Source: Billgrantia saliphila (GTDB lineage: Bacteria; Pseudomonadota; Gammaproteobacteria; Pseudomonadales; Halomonadaceae). From it: a DNA stretch of 64,000 nt. The notes beneath the pieces are model-generated. The model ran no database searches and was not told the DNA's origin. It was given only the letters and a program-made list of their open reading frames with translations. Within the stretch, counting starts at the first letter, position 1; each line of letters starts with the position of its first letter. The position numbers and the translations under genes are program-made. The DNA is taken from the NCBI RefSeq assembly GCF_002930105.1, contig NZ_PJRN01000009.1, forward strand, positions 124,001 through 188,000, in the 5' to 3' direction. Shown here piece by piece: positions 41,181 through 49,297 of this stretch.

Positions 41181-41559
41181 GATGCTCCAGTGGGCGATTG
41201 CGACACACACACTATGGGGGCATTTCGGCATTTTTGCCAGTGTCGTTTGGCGACTTTTTCGCGTTGCCTCGAGAGCCGTGGCCGGTTGCGTCGAGCCGCG
41301 GCAAGAGCAGCCTGAAGCGGCCGCGCAGTGTGGCGATCACGCCCCTCCAGGTGCCCGCAACTTGCCGCTTGCGGGCTGGTCGGTCAGATGAGGACCGCCG
41401 ACCTTTGTGGAATTGCTAATATTTCCAATAACGTAGAAAGTATCGATTAGCCCCTCGACGCAGGGGCGTGCTAGTTTTTGATAAGTGCGCGGGCTTCGCC
41501 CCGTGCGCCATGCGACTTCTACAACCACAAGCAATCCGGTTTCAGGACGGAGGAAATCC
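41181..41559. other. 379-bp gap without a recognisable gene
   Basis: No coding sequence is convincing here. The stretch from about 41400 to 41450 is AT-rich (AATTGCTAATATTTCC, ATAACGTAGAAAG) and is the likely promoter of the TAXI TRAP operon. A short GC hairpin (GGGC-TTC-GCCC near 41500) precedes the ribosome site ACGGAGGAA. The part near 41181-41280 would hold the HTH gene promoter. Confidence 0.5.
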
Positions 41560-42519
41560 ATGCGAGCTCTCAAATACGCTGCAGCCGCTTCGCTGTTGGC
41601 CGTGGCCCCGCTGGCGAGCGCCCAACAGCTCTCCATCGCTACCGGCGGTACTGGTGGTGTCTACTATCCGATCGGTGGCGGTTTCGCCGAGATCATCAAC
41701 GATCATCTCGAAGGTTACGAAGCAACTGCCGAGGTGACCGGCGCCTCGGTCGAGAACATGGGCCTGATCATGCGCGGCGACGCCGACCTGGCCCTGGTAC
41801 TGGCCGATACCGCGATGCAGGCCTACGAGGGCAGCGGCGATTTCGAAGGCCGCCAGATCGAGAACACCCGCGCGCTGGCGTCCGTCTATCCCAATGCCGT
41901 GCAGCTGGTAGTGCTGGCGGATTCCGACATCGAGTCCCTGGAAGACCTGAAGGGCAAGCGCGTCTCCGTCGGCGCACCGGGCAGTGGCACCGAGCTCAAC
42001 GCCCGCGCGCTGCTGGAAGCCAACGGCATCACCTACGACGACATCACGCCGCAGCGCCTCAATTTCAACGAGACTGCCGACGCCATTCGTGACGGCGACA
42101 TCGACGCCGGCTTCTGGAGCGTGGGACCGCCCACCAGCTCGATCCTCAACCTGGCCGCCACCCGCGACATCCGCCTGATCGGTCTCTCCGACGAGGAGAT
42201 CGCCAACGCCCAGGAAGAGGAGCCGGTCTTCGCTGCCTACGAGCTGAGCGAAGGGATGTACGACGGTATGGACGAGCCGGTGCAGACCATCAGCATTCCC
42301 AACGTGCTGGTCGTGAATGCCGACATGGACGAGGAGCTGGCCTACAACCTGACCAAGCTGCTTTATGAGCGTATCGACGACCTGATCGCGGTGCATCCGG
42401 CGGCCAACGACACTACCGTCGAGTTCACCATGGAGTCGACGCCGGTGCCGCTGCATCCGGGTGCGATCCGCTACTACGAAGAGGTCGATGCCGAGATCCC
42501 CGACAAGCTGCGTCCGTGA
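41560..42519 (+). CDS. TAXI family TRAP transporter substrate-binding protein
   Basis: A 319-aa periplasmic protein with a Sec signal peptide (1-21, YAAAASLLAVAPLASA) and the TAXI start QLSIATGGTGGVYYPIGGGFAEIIN. VSVGAPGSGTELNARALLEANGITYDD is the conserved second motif. TAXI proteins feed 4TM-12TM fused TRAP permeases; known ligands include glutamate and other acids. ATG 41560 has GGAGG upstream. It begins the unit SBP, DUF1850, fused permease. The ligand is unknown. Confidence 0.92.
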   Translation: MRALKYAAAASLLAVAPLASAQQLSIATGGTGGVYYPIGGGFAEIINDHLEGYEATAEVTGASVENMGLIMRGDADLALVLADTAMQAYEGSGDFEGRQIENTRALASVYPNAVQLVVLADSDIESLEDLKGKRVSVGAPGSGTELNARALLEANGITYDDITPQRLNFNETADAIRDGDIDAGFWSVGPPTSSILNLAATRDIRLIGLSDEEIANAQEEEPVFAAYELSEGMYDGMDEPVQTISIPNVLVVNADMDEELAYNLTKLLYERIDDLIAVHPAANDTTVEFTMESTPVPLHPGAIRYYEEVDAEIPDKLRP

Positions 42520-42547
42520 CACGCAGCCGCGGCAAGGGGTGTGACGC

Positions 42548-43174
42548 ATGAGCGTCGCATCGCTGTCGAGCTTGGCAAGGAAGCGCATGGCAGGGTGGGC
42601 GATGACGTCCGCCCTGTCGTCGTGTTGCCGGCCGTATAATGCTTGGCTGCAACGCCTGCTGGCAGGCGGTATCGCCGGCTGGCTCAGCCTGGCCGCCATG
42701 GCGGACGGCTCCATCGAGGGGGCGACGCTGGCCGTGCTCGATGCGTCGGGCGAGACCATGGTCGAGATTCCTCTCAAGCCCGGCATGCGCTGGTGCCTGG
42801 GCTGGAATCACTCGGTCAAGAAATTCCCGGTGCTCGACTGCTATCGCTACCAACAGGGACGGATGGTGCTGGAGCGCAGCCATCAGCCCGATTTCGCCGC
42901 TGGCCTGGGGCATACCCTGGGGCGTGGCGAACAGGTTTCCGACGGGCGGGGTGGCTACTGGATCGAAAATATTGATGAGCCCGTACCCGGTGACCGTTAT
43001 ACGCTGCGGGTCGGTTCGCCAACCGTCGACCATCGTCTGCTATGGCAGTCGGAAGGGGACGAGCACAGGGTCAGCCTGAGCGAGTTGGCCGCCGGCGAGC
43101 GCGTCATCCTACAACTACGCAAGCCTGAAGACCTGAGCAAGCCTGAAGATCCAGGCAAGCCTGACGACGTCTGA
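42548..43174 (+). CDS. DUF1850 domain protein of the TAXI TRAP system
   Basis: A 208-aa protein. A hydrophobic segment (about 32-52) acts as signal or anchor. The DUF1850 domain follows (about 55-165: LAVLDASGETMVEIPLKPGMRWCLGWNHSVKKFPVLDCYRY), then a hydrophilic tail with three KPED/KPDD repeats. DUF1850 genes are known neighbours of TAXI SBPs and fused permeases, but their role is not established. It sits 28 bp after the SBP and 11 bp before the permease gene. Confidence 0.82.
   Translation: MSVASLSSLARKRMAGWAMTSALSSCCRPYNAWLQRLLAGGIAGWLSLAAMADGSIEGATLAVLDASGETMVEIPLKPGMRWCLGWNHSVKKFPVLDCYRYQQGRMVLERSHQPDFAAGLGHTLGRGEQVSDGRGGYWIENIDEPVPGDRYTLRVGSPTVDHRLLWQSEGDEHRVSLSELAAGERVILQLRKPEDLSKPEDPGKPDDV
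43121..43171 (+). repeat. Tandem 18-bp coding repeat at the DUF1850 C-terminus
   Basis: Two full 18-bp units (43121-43138, 43139-43156) and a partial third (43157-43171) all start AAGCCTGA and encode KPEDLS, KPEDPG and KPDDV. The differences are point changes, consistent with recent slippage. The tail is probably disordered. Confidence 0.7.
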
Positions 43175-43185
43175 CGAGGAATCCG

Positions 43186-45207
43186 ATGAACGAATCCACC
43201 AGCCCGCCCGTGACGATGCCCGGGGGTAATGCCATTCAGCCGCGCTTCGTGCTATGGCTGATCACCATCGTGGCGGTGGGGCTGTCGCTGTTCCAGCTCT
43301 ATTCGGCGGGCATCCAGCCGCTGGGTCTGTTCTATCAGCGCGGCATTCACCTGGCGCTGGTCATGATGCTGGCCTTCCTGATGTTTCCGGTGTTCGGCCC
43401 TAGCCGCAAACGCGGCGTGCTTGGCTGGGCGATCGATATTGCCTTCTTCAGCGGTGCCGTCATTACCGGCGGCTACCTGGTCCTCTATCTGGACGAGATC
43501 GTCAGTCGCGCCGGTTTCTGGAGCGAGACCGACATCCGTGTCGCCATCATCGCCACCGTCACCGTGCTGGAGGCGAGTCGGCGCGCGGTGGGCCTGGGCA
43601 TGACGGTGATCGGCGCGCTGGCCATCGTCTACGCCTTCGCCGGGCCCCGCGGCGAGCTGCCCTGGCTGGGCGAATGGCTGCCAGGCATCATGGGCCATCG
43701 CGGCTACGGCCTGGACCGCGTGGCCGGCCAGCTCTACTTGGGGCAGGAGGGCATCTTCGGCCTGCCGCTGGGCGTGGCGGCCACCTATATCTTCATCTTC
43801 GTGCTGTTCGGGGCCTTTCTCGAGAGCACCGGTGCCGGCAAGTTCTTCATCGACATGGCTTACGCCGCCACCGGTCGCCAGCGCGGCGGCCCGGCCAAGG
43901 CGGCAGTGCTCGCCTCGGCGGGCATGGGGTCGATCTCCGGTAGCGCTATTGCCAACGTGGTGACTACCGGCGCCTTCACCATCCCGCTGATGAAGCGCCT
44001 GGGCTACAAGCCGCACCAGGCCGGTGGCATCGAGGCCGCCGCTTCCACCGGCGGCCAGATTATGCCCCCGCTGATGGGGGCCGGCGCCTTCCTGATCGCC
44101 GAATACACCAACACACCCTATCTGGATGTGGTCAAGGTCAGCATCCTGCCGGCGATCATGTACTTCGCTACCGTCTATTTGTTCGTGCATATCATCGCGC
44201 TCAAGCAGGGCATGCAGGGCATGGCGAAGAGCGAATTGCCGCAGATGCGCGACGTGATGCGCGAGGGCTGGCATTTCCTGCTGCCGCTGGCGGTGCTGGT
44301 GTGGCTGCTGGTGATGAGCATGTCGCCGATGCGCGTGGGCTTCTACGCGGTGGTGACCATGGTGGCAGTGGCGGTGCTGCGCTATGCGTTCTGGTTCCTG
44401 TTCATCGCGCCGCGCCAGGGGCAGAAAGTGACGCTGGCGAGCATTCGCGGTGTGATCTGGGCCGGCCTGGTCAAGCTGGTCGAGGGGCTCGAACTCGGTG
44501 CGCGCAACGCCGTGGCCGTTTCCATGGCCTGCGCCGTGGCCGGTATCATCGTCGGTGTGGTCGGCCTGACCGGGCTGGGGCTCAAGTTCTCCTCGATGAT
44601 GATGGCGTTCTCGGGCGGTAACCTGCTGCTGGCGCTGCTGCTGGTCCTGCTCGCCAGCCTGGTGCTGGGCATGGGCCTGCCGGTCACCGCCAGCTACATC
44701 GTGCTGATCGTACTGGTGGGGCCGGCGCTGTCCAACGAGTTCGGCGTGCCGCTGCTGATCGCCCACCTGGTGGTGTTCTGGTACTCGCAAGATTCCAACG
44801 TCACGCCACCGATCGCCCTGGCCGGCTTCGCCGGTGCGGCGATCGCCGGCAGCAAGCCGATGGAAACGGGCATACAGGCGTGGAAGTTCGCCAAGGGGCT
44901 CTACCTGATTCCCGTATTCATGGTCTACAACCCCGAGATCATCATGGGCGGCCCGGTGCTGGTCGTGGCCTGGAACGCGGTCATCGCAATCCTGGCGCTG
45001 TGCGCCTTCGCCGCAGCGCTGGAAGGCTACCTGTTCACGCGCATGTCGTGGTTGCCGCGCATCGCCATTTCCGCCGCCATCGTGGCGGTGTTCTATCCCA
45101 ACCTGATGGTGGAGGCGGCCGGCGTGGTCGTGATGATCGTGGCCATCGGCGGCAACTGGCTGGCCAGCCGGCGCGAGGTCGGCGCCACCGGTACCGGCCC
45201 GGCCTGA
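43186..45207 (+). CDS. TRAP transporter fused permease (DctQ-DctM, 4TM/12TM)
   Basis: A 673-aa membrane protein. The N-terminal quarter corresponds to the small permease (four segments, about 20-165) and the rest to the large permease. Family motifs are LGVAATYIFIFVLFGAFLESTGAGKFFIDMA, GSISGSAIANVVTTGAFTIPLMKRLGY, AAASTGGQIMPPLMGAGAFLIAEYTN, and LGMGLPVTASYIVLIVLVGP with QDSNVTPPIALAGFAGAAIAG. It works with the TAXI SBP as a sodium-driven importer. GAGGAA precedes the start. A hairpin follows before purE. Confidence 0.92.
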   Translation: MNESTSPPVTMPGGNAIQPRFVLWLITIVAVGLSLFQLYSAGIQPLGLFYQRGIHLALVMMLAFLMFPVFGPSRKRGVLGWAIDIAFFSGAVITGGYLVLYLDEIVSRAGFWSETDIRVAIIATVTVLEASRRAVGLGMTVIGALAIVYAFAGPRGELPWLGEWLPGIMGHRGYGLDRVAGQLYLGQEGIFGLPLGVAATYIFIFVLFGAFLESTGAGKFFIDMAYAATGRQRGGPAKAAVLASAGMGSISGSAIANVVTTGAFTIPLMKRLGYKPHQAGGIEAAASTGGQIMPPLMGAGAFLIAEYTNTPYLDVVKVSILPAIMYFATVYLFVHIIALKQGMQGMAKSELPQMRDVMREGWHFLLPLAVLVWLLVMSMSPMRVGFYAVVTMVAVAVLRYAFWFLFIAPRQGQKVTLASIRGVIWAGLVKLVEGLELGARNAVAVSMACAVAGIIVGVVGLTGLGLKFSSMMMAFSGGNLLLALLLVLLASLVLGMGLPVTASYIVLIVLVGPALSNEFGVPLLIAHLVVFWYSQDSNVTPPIALAGFAGAAIAGSKPMETGIQAWKFAKGLYLIPVFMVYNPEIIMGGPVLVVAWNAVIAILALCAFAAALEGYLFTRMSWLPRIAISAAIVAVFYPNLMVEAAGVVVMIVAIGGNWLASRREVGATGTGPA

Positions 45208-45258
45208 GCCGAGGGTCGGCCACTTGGGGTGTGGCTGGCTGTCCGGTTGGTCAAGATG

Positions 45259-45278
45259 ACGGCGCCTGCGGGCGCCGT
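45259..45278. terminator. Hairpin between the fused permease and purE
   Basis: ACGGCGCC and GGCGCCGT form an 8-bp perfect stem with a TGCG loop, 52 bp after the permease stop, followed directly by TAGAATAC. That TAGAAT (45279-45284) could be the -10 box of purE, so the hairpin may end the TRAP transcript just where the pur promoter starts. Confidence 0.5.
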
Positions 45279-45349
45279 TAGAATACTTGCCCTTCGATTT
45301 CGCGTCGTGTCTGTCGCGCCGCCTTTCAGCGTCACTACGGGAGCCGTAC

Positions 45350-45859
45350 ATGCAGTCCTCCAACCAGCAGCCGCGCGTCGGCGTGATCATGGGATCGAAA
45401 TCCGACTGGCCGGTCATGGAGCATGCAGTAGCAATGCTCGAACGTTTGGGGGTGTCTTACGAGACGCGCGTGGTGTCGGCCCACCGCACGCCGGACCTGC
45501 TGTTCGACTACGCCAGGTCCGCCGCCGGGCGCGGCCTGCAAGTGATCGTCGCCGGTGCCGGCGGTGCCGCCCACCTGCCGGGCATGGTGGCGTCCCAGAC
45601 GGCGCTGCCGGTACTCGGCGTACCGGTGGAGTCCAAGGCGCTCAAGGGGCTCGACTCGCTGCTCTCGATCGTGCAGATGCCGGGCGGCATCGCCGTGGGG
45701 ACGCTTGCCATCGGCAAGGCCGGCGCCACCAACGCCGGCCTGCTGGCGGCGCAGATCGTCGGCCTACAGGACGACAAGGTGCGTGCCGCCGTCGAGGCCT
45801 TCCGCGCCGAGCAGACGCAAGCCGTGCTCGACAACCCCGACCCCCGTCCCCAGTCCTGA
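45350..45859 (+). CDS. purE: 5-(carboxyamino)imidazole ribonucleotide mutase PurE
   Basis: A 169-aa class I Pur[18 protein letters not shown] (about 10-26) is the substrate loop with the catalytic Ser/Asp. SAHRTPD and the run [68 protein letters not shown] form the active site with the catalytic His. It converts N5-CAIR to CAIR in purine synthesis. The start at 45350 has GGGAG upstream. purK follows 25 bp later. Confidence 0.96.
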   Translation: MQSSNQQPRVGVIMGSKSDWPVMEHAVAMLERLGVSYETRVVSAHRTPDLLFDYARSAAGRGLQVIVAGAGGAAHLPGMVASQTALPVLGVPVESKALKGLDSLLSIVQMPGGIAVGTLAIGKAGATNAGLLAAQIVGLQDDKVRAAVEAFRAEQTQAVLDNPDPRPQS

Positions 45860-45884
45860 TTGAGCGACGAATGAGGTGCCTGAC

Positions 45885-47018
45885 ATGAATATCGGCGTGC
45901 TCGGTGCCGGCCAGCTCGGCCGCATGCTGGCGCTGGCCGGCTACCCGCTGGCCAACCGCTTCACCTTCCTCGACACCACAGGCCACCCCAGTGCGGGTAT
46001 CGGCGAGGTGATGATCGACACCGATCGCAAGCACCTCGACGCCTTCCTGGCCAAGGTCGCCCTGGTTACCTACGAATTCGAGCACCTGCCCGTTTCGCTG
46101 GTGCAGGCCATCGAGGAGGTGAAGCCGGTCTTCCCCTCGAGCGAGGCGATCCGCATCTGCCAGAATCGCGCCGAGGAGAAGGCGCTGTTCGATCGGCTGG
46201 GCATTCCCACTCCGGCCTACCGCTTGGTGGAGCATGCCGACGAGCTCGAAGCCGCGGCCCGTGAACTCGGTTGCCCGGTGGTGGCGAAATCGGTCACCGA
46301 GGGCTACGACGGCAAGGGCCAGGCGGTGCTGCGCGATCCGGCCGAAGCCGCCGAGGCCTGGCGCAGCATCAACCACCCGCGGCTGATCGTCGAGGCCTTC
46401 GTCGACTTCGTGCGTGAAGTGTCGATCATCGCCGTGCGCGGACGCGAGGGGGAAGTGGTGTTCTACCCTATGGCGGAGAACCTGCACGTCGATGGCATCC
46501 TGCGCTATTCGCTGGCACCGATGCCGGACCTCGACGACGAAGTGCAGCAGACCGCTGAAGGCTACATTCGCACCTTGCTCGACGAGCTCGACTATGTCGG
46601 CGTACTGACGCTGGAGCTATTCCAGACCCGTGACGGCCGGCTGCTGGCCAACGAGATGGCGCCGCGCGTGCACAACTCGGGGCACTGGACCATGGACGGT
46701 GCCGTGACCAGCCAGTTCGAGAACCACCTGCGCGCCATCCAGGGCCTGCCGCTGGGCGATACCTCGGCTCGGCAACCCACCTGCATGGTCAACGTGATCG
46801 GCCAGGAGGGGGACCCGGCGGCGATACTCGCTATCCATGATGCCCACCTGCACCGCTACGACAAGAGTGAGCGCCCCGGACGCAAGCTCGGCCACGTCAA
46901 CCTGTTGGCGAAAAGCCACGGCGAGCTGCTCGAGAAGGTACACGCCTGCGCCTGGCTGCTGCCCGAAGCGCCGGAGCCCCGCTTCAGCTTCGAAGATGAG
47001 TTCCGCCAGGGCAACTGA
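45885..47018 (+). CDS. purK: 5-(carboxyamino)imidazole ribonucleotide synthase PurK
   Basis: A 377-aa ATP-grasp enzyme that carboxylates AIR with bicarbonate and ATP to N5-CAIR, the substrate of PurE. The N-terminal GVLGAGQLGRMLALAGYPLA, the glycine-rich SVTEGYDGKGQAVLR loop, IVEAFVDFVREVSIIAVRG, and LTLELFQTRDGRLLANEMAPRVHNSGHWT are typical. The ATG at 45885 was chosen over a GTG three codons earlier because of GAGGTG spacing. A 17-bp hairpin follows. Confidence 0.96.
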   Translation: MNIGVLGAGQLGRMLALAGYPLANRFTFLDTTGHPSAGIGEVMIDTDRKHLDAFLAKVALVTYEFEHLPVSLVQAIEEVKPVFPSSEAIRICQNRAEEKALFDRLGIPTPAYRLVEHADELEAAARELGCPVVAKSVTEGYDGKGQAVLRDPAEAAEAWRSINHPRLIVEAFVDFVREVSIIAVRGREGEVVFYPMAENLHVDGILRYSLAPMPDLDDEVQQTAEGYIRTLLDELDYVGVLTLELFQTRDGRLLANEMAPRVHNSGHWTMDGAVTSQFENHLRAIQGLPLGDTSARQPTCMVNVIGQEGDPAAILAIHDAHLHRYDKSERPGRKLGHVNLLAKSHGELLEKVHACAWLLPEAPEPRFSFEDEFRQGN

Positions 47019-47037
47019 GCCCCCCGACCGCAAGACA

Positions 47038-47074
47038 ACGCAGCGGGCCCCGCCGATGGCGGGGCCCGCTGCGT
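47038..47074. terminator. Strong bidirectional hairpin between purK and phoX
   Basis: A perfect 17-bp stem (47038-47054 with 47058-47074) around a GAT loop, 20 bp after the purK stop and 14 bp before the phoX stop. It serves both convergent genes. No clear U-tract follows in either direction. Confidence 0.7.
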
Positions 47075-47087
47075 TCATCCACCACCA

Positions 47088-49106
47088 TCACGCACCGATG
47101 ATGCCGCCGTCTTCCCGGGTGATTACCAGCGTCGCCGAGCGTGGGATGGCGTTGCCGCCCTCCGGCCAATGGCTGGTCAGCCGGCCCTCGGCGAAATCCG
47201 CGGCCGAGGTGTTGGCACCGGGATGCTGCACGTTGACGAACAGCGTGCGCTGGTCGGGCGTCATGGCGATGCCGGTGATCTCCTGGCCGACGGGGCCGGT
47301 CAGGAAGCGACGGAGCTCGCCGGTATCGGGGTCGGCCACCAGCATCTGATTGTTGCCGAACGGCGCGTAGACGCCTGCGTTGACCGCCGATTCGCTGATG
47401 TCCGTCTGGATCCACACACGGCGGTCGGGATCGATCCACAGCCCGTCGGGGGACGCGAGAATGGCGTCCTCGTCGAGGGGCTCGCCGTTCAGGTCGCGGC
47501 CGCTCTCCCGATCGCCGGCCAGCAGGAATATCTCCCACTGGAAGCGCTCGGCGGCGTGGGTGCCGTCTTCCCGCCAGCGGATGATGTGACCGAAGTGGTT
47601 TTCGGCGCGAGGATTGGCGGCGTCGCGCTGCTCCTCGCTGCGGCGGGTGTTGTTGGTCAACGTGAAGTAGACCTGGCCGGTGGCCGGGTCCACCGCGCCC
47701 CATTCGGGGCGGTCCATCTTGGTTGCGCCCGCGTGATCGGCGGCGCTGCGCGCATTGACCAGGATATCGGCCAGATCGGCGAAACCGTTCTCGGGCGTCA
47801 GGCCGTTCTCGCCCGGGGCGAGGGCCAGCCATTCGCCGCTGCCGTCCTCATGGAACTTCGCCACGTAGAGCGTACCCTCGTCGAGCAGTGAGCCGTCGGC
47901 GCTGGCCGCCTGGTACGGCCTGGCCGAGACGAACTTGTAAATATACTCGAAGCGGGCATCGTCGCCGGAATAACAGACGATGGGCTGGCCCTCCACGGCG
48001 GGGGCGAATATAACCCCCTCGTGGGCAAAACGGCCCAGGTGGGTGCGCTTGACCGGCGTGCCCTGCGGATCGAAGGGGTCGATCTCCACCATGTAACCGA
48101 AGCCGTGGGGCTCGTTGCGGTAGTCCTCGCTGGACGAGGCACCGCGGGAGGTGGCGTCGAAGCGCATGTACTCGTCGGCTCCGTCCGCGGCACGATGCCA
48201 CTGGTAGCGCCCCTCGCTGCGCGTCTGGATGCCGTAGCGCGCCTGGCGCCGATCGATTTCGGTATCCTCGTTGGCGAAGTAGCCCGACCAGTTCTCCTCG
48301 GCCGCCAGGTAGGTGTTCCATGGCGTAACGCCATTGGAGCAGTTGTTCAGTGTGCCGCGTATGCGGTTGCCGTCCGGGCTGTACTTCGTCACCACGTGCT
48401 CGGTACCGGCCACCGGCCCGGCCAGGCGCATCGGGGTCAGGCCGGTGATGCGCCGGTTGCGTTCGTCCTCGACCACTTGCCACTGTCCGTCGTCACCCTG
48501 GCGCACCCGGACCACCGATATCCCGTGTGCGTTGAGCTCCTTGAGTACCTGGTTCGGATCGCGGCTGCCGTCCTCGTGCTGCGGGAAACCCTCGGAGTCG
48601 AGCGCCATGCCCTGGGCATCGGCATGCAGTAGGCGCGGCTCGACGTATTCGTGGTTGAGCATCAGCAGGCCGTCGCGGGAGCTGCCGTCCAGCGGGAAGA
48701 AATGCATGCCGTCGTGATGGCTGCCGATCTGGTGGGCCTGCGCCGCGCCATCGCTGGCGGTGGCCGCGGGCATGGGGCCGCTGATCGGGGTGCCCCAGGG
48801 AATGAAGGTCTGCGCGCGGTAGCCCTCCGGCACCACCACCCTGTCGGCGGCGCTGACCGGGATCGCCTGGAAACCGATACGCGACGAAACCGACGGCGTG
48901 CCGGCGGCCAGAGCGCGCCCGAAGGGCAGACTGGTGCACATGGCGCCGGCCACCGCGGCGGCCAGACTGCCGCGCAGCAGGGTGCGCCGATTCATGCGGG
49001 CCGCGAGGATGTCGCCGAAGTAGGCATTGGACGAGGGATTGCTGGCGGGCTCGTCACCGGCGGCGAGGATCGGGTCGACCTGGCCGGGCTGGCGAGGCTG
49101 GGTCAT
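47088..49106 (-). CDS. PhoX family alkaline phosphatase (DUF839), Tat-exported
   Basis: A 672-aa protein of the PhoX/DUF839 family, monomeric Ca/Fe phosphatases of the periplasm. A Tat-like signal lies at residues 38-68 (MNRRTLLRGSLAAAVAGA, then SLPFGRALA), after an unusually long n-region. The beta-propeller follows with LNNCSNGVTPWNTYLAAEENWSGYF, EPHGFGYMVEIDPFDP, FAHEGVIFAPAVEGQPIVCYSGDDARFEYIYKFVS, WGAVDPATGQVYFTLTNN and SPDGLWIDPDRRVWIQTD. The ATG at 49106 has GGAG upstream; starting at residue 38 is possible. It is convergent with purK and divergent from a GGDEF-EAL gene. No clear Pho box was found. Confidence 0.88.
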   Translation of the reverse strand: MTQPRQPGQVDPILAAGDEPASNPSSNAYFGDILAARMNRRTLLRGSLAAAVAGAMCTSLPFGRALAAGTPSVSSRIGFQAIPVSAADRVVVPEGYRAQTFIPWGTPISGPMPAATASDGAAQAHQIGSHHDGMHFFPLDGSSRDGLLMLNHEYVEPRLLHADAQGMALDSEGFPQHEDGSRDPNQVLKELNAHGISVVRVRQGDDGQWQVVEDERNRRITGLTPMRLAGPVAGTEHVVTKYSPDGNRIRGTLNNCSNGVTPWNTYLAAEENWSGYFANEDTEIDRRQARYGIQTRSEGRYQWHRAADGADEYMRFDATSRGASSSEDYRNEPHGFGYMVEIDPFDPQGTPVKRTHLGRFAHEGVIFAPAVEGQPIVCYSGDDARFEYIYKFVSARPYQAASADGSLLDEGTLYVAKFHEDGSGEWLALAPGENGLTPENGFADLADILVNARSAADHAGATKMDRPEWGAVDPATGQVYFTLTNNTRRSEEQRDAANPRAENHFGHIIRWREDGTHAAERFQWEIFLLAGDRESGRDLNGEPLDEDAILASPDGLWIDPDRRVWIQTDISESAVNAGVYAPFGNNQMLVADPDTGELRRFLTGPVGQEITGIAMTPDQRTLFVNVQHPGANTSAADFAEGRLTSHWPEGGNAIPRSATLVITREDGGIIGA

Positions 49107-49175
49107 GGCATGTCTCCAGAAGGGTGAAACGGGACGAACCCATAGGGTGGTGAGGAGACATTGCAGCGATATGAA

Positions 49176-49202
49176 CGTATCGCGACAGTTCGTCGCGATA
49201 CG
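49176..49202. promoter_or_regulatory. Perfect 11-bp inverted repeat between phoX and the GGDEF-EAL gene
   Basis: CGTATCGCGAC (49176-49186) and GTCGCGATACG (49192-49202) are perfect complements around the spacer AGTTC. It lies 70 bp upstream of phoX and 96 bp upstream of the GGDEF-EAL start, so a protein bound there could affect both. It could also form an RNA stem in a leader. Confidence 0.5.
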
Positions 49203-49297
49203 CCATGCCGTGCCGTATCCCGAGCGCTCCCTGCGTTGAGGAGCCTCCTCGCCAAACTTCGTCGCATCGGGTAAAGATAGGGGCTGACATAACGACA

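Noticed and set aside
43252-45417. A 721-codon open frame on the minus strand opposite the fused TRAP permease
   Set aside because: Its translation is His/Gln/Arg-rich without any domain, and the plus strand codes for a well-conserved permease. It is a product of GC-rich codon use.
49284-49297. Possible Pho box (CTGACATAACGACA) near the GGDEF-EAL start
   Set aside because: Only one weak half matches, and it lies on the far side of the gap from phoX. Two CTGTCAT-type repeats would be required.
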